Source: Acidobacteriaceae bacterium
GTDB lineage: Bacteria; Acidobacteriota; Terriglobia; Bryobacterales; Bryobacteraceae
Reading direction: 5' to 3'
DNA: 8,717 nt
Assembly: GCA_019239585.1 (NCBI GenBank)
Contig: JAFAZU010000571.1
Span: 1-8,717, forward strand
The position numbers and the translations under genes are program-made. The stretch's first letter is position 1. Each line of letters opens with the position of its first letter. This document shows, piece by piece, positions 7,547 to 8,717 of this stretch. The notes below the pieces were generated by a model. It saw nothing but the letters and a program-made list of their open reading frames with translations. It made no database searches and was not told the origin of the DNA.

Positions 7547-7701
7547 TGAGCAATCCTGAGCGATTTGATCAGAACGCTCGTTCAAAAGGGATTCTGCTTG
7601 ACACAAACCTGCTCGCATTGTTGATTGTCGGTTTTGTCAATAGAGATCGTGTGGACACAATCCGCTTCGCCCCAAGCTTACCTAAACTATTGGCAAATTA
7701 G
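7546..7701 (+). pseudogene. Truncated PIN-domain ribonuclease (VapC-like) gene
   Basis: A 51-codon remnant. Residues 13-21 read SKGILLDTN, the first strand of a PIN domain with the first metal-binding Asp at D19. The following LLALLIVGFVNRDRVDTIRF also fits the family. After about residue 41 the similarity stops, and the tail APSLPKLLAN runs into a stop at 7699-7701. A PIN protein normally has well over 100 residues with three or four acidic active-site residues; all but the first are missing here. The protein cannot be an active nuclease. The breakpoint, near 7670, lies about 15-20 bp before the end of the convergent minus-strand gene, whose last 15 bases overlap this remnant. This suggests that the gain of the neighbouring module, or a deletion linked to it, removed the rest of the gene. 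Confidence 0.75.
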
Positions 7702-8235
7702 CTCACGACCGCTTTGGACATCAAGGCGCGCTGGATCAGCATCCATAAAAATAATCTCCACGGCATCCTTATCGGAATGAATTGTTTCGACCACATCGCG
7801 GCTAAATCGCCATTTGCTGGCGCCATCATAAGTGAACGCGTCTACGCCTGCTTCATGAATTGCAAGGACCAGCTTGTTTTTGGGATCAGGAATGAAGCTC
7901 CGAAAAAGAAAACCTAAAGCGGATTCGGCAACCACGGCGCGATCTTCCCAGGACAAAAGAGAAACTCGATCGTTTGCACCGATAAACAATCGTTTTAATT
8001 CAGGAAGTAGTAACGCCTCGGGACTTAAGCCATGACCTTCATTAAGCACTCCAATGGTCCAGAGAATTTCCCCATTGGGCTCGGCGGACACAACTAAAGA
8101 ATAAAACTCACGTGGCGCTTCCGCCTCCTGTCCTATGAGAGTGTAGAATTCTGCATGCTCCAGGAACCTTCGCAAGTCTTCCTCACTACTCCAACTCCGG
8201 GAAGTTACGCTGACATTCTGTATTCCGATTCTCAT
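7687..8235 (-). CDS. Unrecognised 182-residue protein, candidate immunity protein for the adjacent toxin-like gene
   Basis: I do not recognise a named family. The protein is soluble, with no signal peptide or membrane segment. Acidic residues cluster at 16-20 (SSEED) and in its C-terminal third. Around 121-179 there is a strand-rich part (KLVLAIHEAG, then KWRFSRDVVE and AVEIIFMD) that ends in LDVQSGREL. This pattern is seen in single propeller-like blades, though a lone repeat would not form a propeller. Its ATG overlaps the TGA of the upstream toxin-like gene (ATGA). A strong AAGGAG site at 8243-8248 lies 7 nt before the start, so it should be translated well even though the upstream gene lacks a good site. 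Position, size, coupling and acidity fit an immunity protein that neutralises the toxin domain in the cytoplasm. That role is inferred from context only. Confidence 0.75.
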   Translation of the reverse strand: MRIGIQNVSVTSRSWSSEEDLRRFLEHAEFYTLIGQEAEAPREFYSLVVSAEPNGEILWTIGVLNEGHGLSPEALLLPELKRLFIGANDRVSLLSWEDRAVVAESALGFLFRSFIPDPKNKLVLAIHEAGVDAFTYDGASKWRFSRDVVETIHSDKDAVEIIFMDADPARLDVQSGRELICQ

Positions 8236-8555
8236 GAACGGGCTCCTTCCTTCACTACGACCGTAATCAGCTTGTCCCCTTGCCAGACTGTTTCAAGTTT
8301 CACCGCGCCCTTTGGACCGGTAAACAATGATTCCCGAGTCTCCGTTCCACGTTCGCGGCTAATAATATTCAAATCATTATTTAATACCTGGGTCAAGTGC
8401 TCCGCCAAGTACTGGCGTATGAATTCATTATCATAAATTCCAATTTTGTTTAGAGCTGAAGCCATTATTCGCGAGCGCACAACATTGTGCGCGCTCCCGG
8501 TCGCAATTCCAAGCAGATAATCAAGTTTTCTTCCGAGAACTGGAATCCTAGTCAT
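8232..8555 (-). CDS. Orphan C-terminal toxin-tip-like domain (polymorphic toxin, Rhs/CdiA-CT type)
   Basis: A 107-residue protein resembling the extreme C-terminal tips of Rhs and contact-dependent toxins. The pattern is LDYLLGIATGSAHNVVRS (11-28), NKIGIYDN (36-43), a helix QYLAEHLTQVLNN (48-60), then RESLFTGPKGAVKLE (74-88) and VWQGDKLITV (90-99). The final strand-turn-strand with R74, E75, K86, E88 and K95 could form the core of a small RNase-type (BECR-like) fold, but the active site is not established. No leader, secretion signal or Rhs core precedes it. A stop at 8589-8591 closes the frame. The ATG at 8555 has no proper ribosome binding site, and the only other in-frame start is TTG at 8588. 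This fits an orphan tip left from a longer toxin gene, or a stand-alone gene. It overlaps the next gene by ATGA. Confidence 0.65.
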   Translation of the reverse strand: MTRIPVLGRKLDYLLGIATGSAHNVVRSRIMASALNKIGIYDNEFIRQYLAEHLTQVLNNDLNIISRERGTETRESLFTGPKGAVKLETVWQGDKLITVVVKEGARS

Positions 8556-8577
8556 GCAGCAGTGAAGATGATCCTTG

Positions 8578-8607
8578 ATTACAGACAATCAAAGATTAAC
8601 TGCACAA
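8578..8607 (-). promoter_or_regulatory. Weak sigma-70-like promoter before the toxin-like gene
   Basis: On the minus strand TTGTGC (8602-8607) and TGTAAT (8578-8583) are separated by 18 nt. The -10 box matches the consensus at 5 of 6 bases and the -35 box at 3 of 6. A transcript from here would start close to the ATG at 8555, leaving a very short leader. Chance is a fair alternative in this AT-rich stretch. Confidence 0.22.
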
Positions 8608-8621
8608 CAGGTTCATTTACT

Positions 8622-8717
8622 CTAGGCTACGCTCGCCTCGACTGCCGCCTGGATCGGATGTTTGTACTTACACTCCGTATTGGGGCACTGCGCCACCGGG
8701 CCAGTCTTCAGGTACTT
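8622..8717 (-). CDS. Possible C-terminal end of an unidentified gene with a Cys pair (partial)
   Basis: The minus strand is open from the window edge for 31 codons, to a TAG at 8622-8624. It reads KYLKTGPVAQCPNTEC and then KYKHPIQAAVEASVA. The C-x4-C pair followed by a basic stretch and a His could be half of a zinc ribbon. An open stretch this short has a substantial probability of arising by chance, so support is thin. It is in the same frame as the toxin-like gene, but three stops lie between them, so they are not one intact gene. No function is proposed. Confidence 0.3.
   Translation of the reverse strand, partial: KYLKTGPVAQCPNTECKYKHPIQAAVEASVA

Noticed and set aside
8589..8717. Upstream Rhs or CdiA scaffold for the toxin-like domain
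   Set aside because: Three in-frame stops lie between the toxin-like gene and the open frame at the edge, and no Rhs core motif is visible, so a fused scaffold is not supported within this window.

Overview
The window looks like a chromosomal accessory stretch from an Acidobacteriota-type bacterium (Solibacter/Bryobacter-like). This is an inference from gene content: a Ser/Thr protein kinase fused to a TolB-like PD40 propeller, an adjacent TIGR02999-type ECF sigma factor, and an ECF sigma/zinc-finger anti-sigma pair. Most genes are moderately GC-rich. The last ~1 kb is visibly more AT-rich in places.

Layout. At the left end, on the minus strand, an ECF sigma factor (162-785) runs into the start of its anti-sigma factor (1-165, cut by the window edge) with an ATGA stop/start overlap. 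Divergent from it, on the plus strand, are a NAD(P)-binding epimerase-like SDR (929-1669), a secreted PI-PLC-X-domain phosphodiesterase with a six-repeat tectonin-like propeller (1795-3855), a membrane Ser/Thr kinase with about eleven PD40 motifs (3932-6610), and an ECF sigma factor of the kinase-associated type (6673-7251). The kinase and second sigma factor plausibly form a signalling pair. The first sigma/anti-sigma pair is a separate switch.

The region from about 7270 to 7701 is a decayed two-gene cassette. It holds a small protein of a recognisable but unnamed type, broken by single-base frameshifts (one beside a run of seven G), followed by a PIN-domain ribonuclease gene that keeps its TGATG overlap but is truncated after about 40 residues. 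Abutting the PIN breakpoint, on the minus strand, is a compact pair: a 107-residue polymorphic-toxin-tip-like domain (8232-8555) and a 182-residue unrecognised protein (7687-8235). They are joined by ATGA, and the second gene has a strong ribosome binding site. I read this as an orphan toxin tip with a candidate immunity protein. It is the most interesting part of the window. A short partial reading frame with a Cys pair (8622-8717, minus) runs off the right edge.

All family assignments come from reading motifs by eye. No database search was run.
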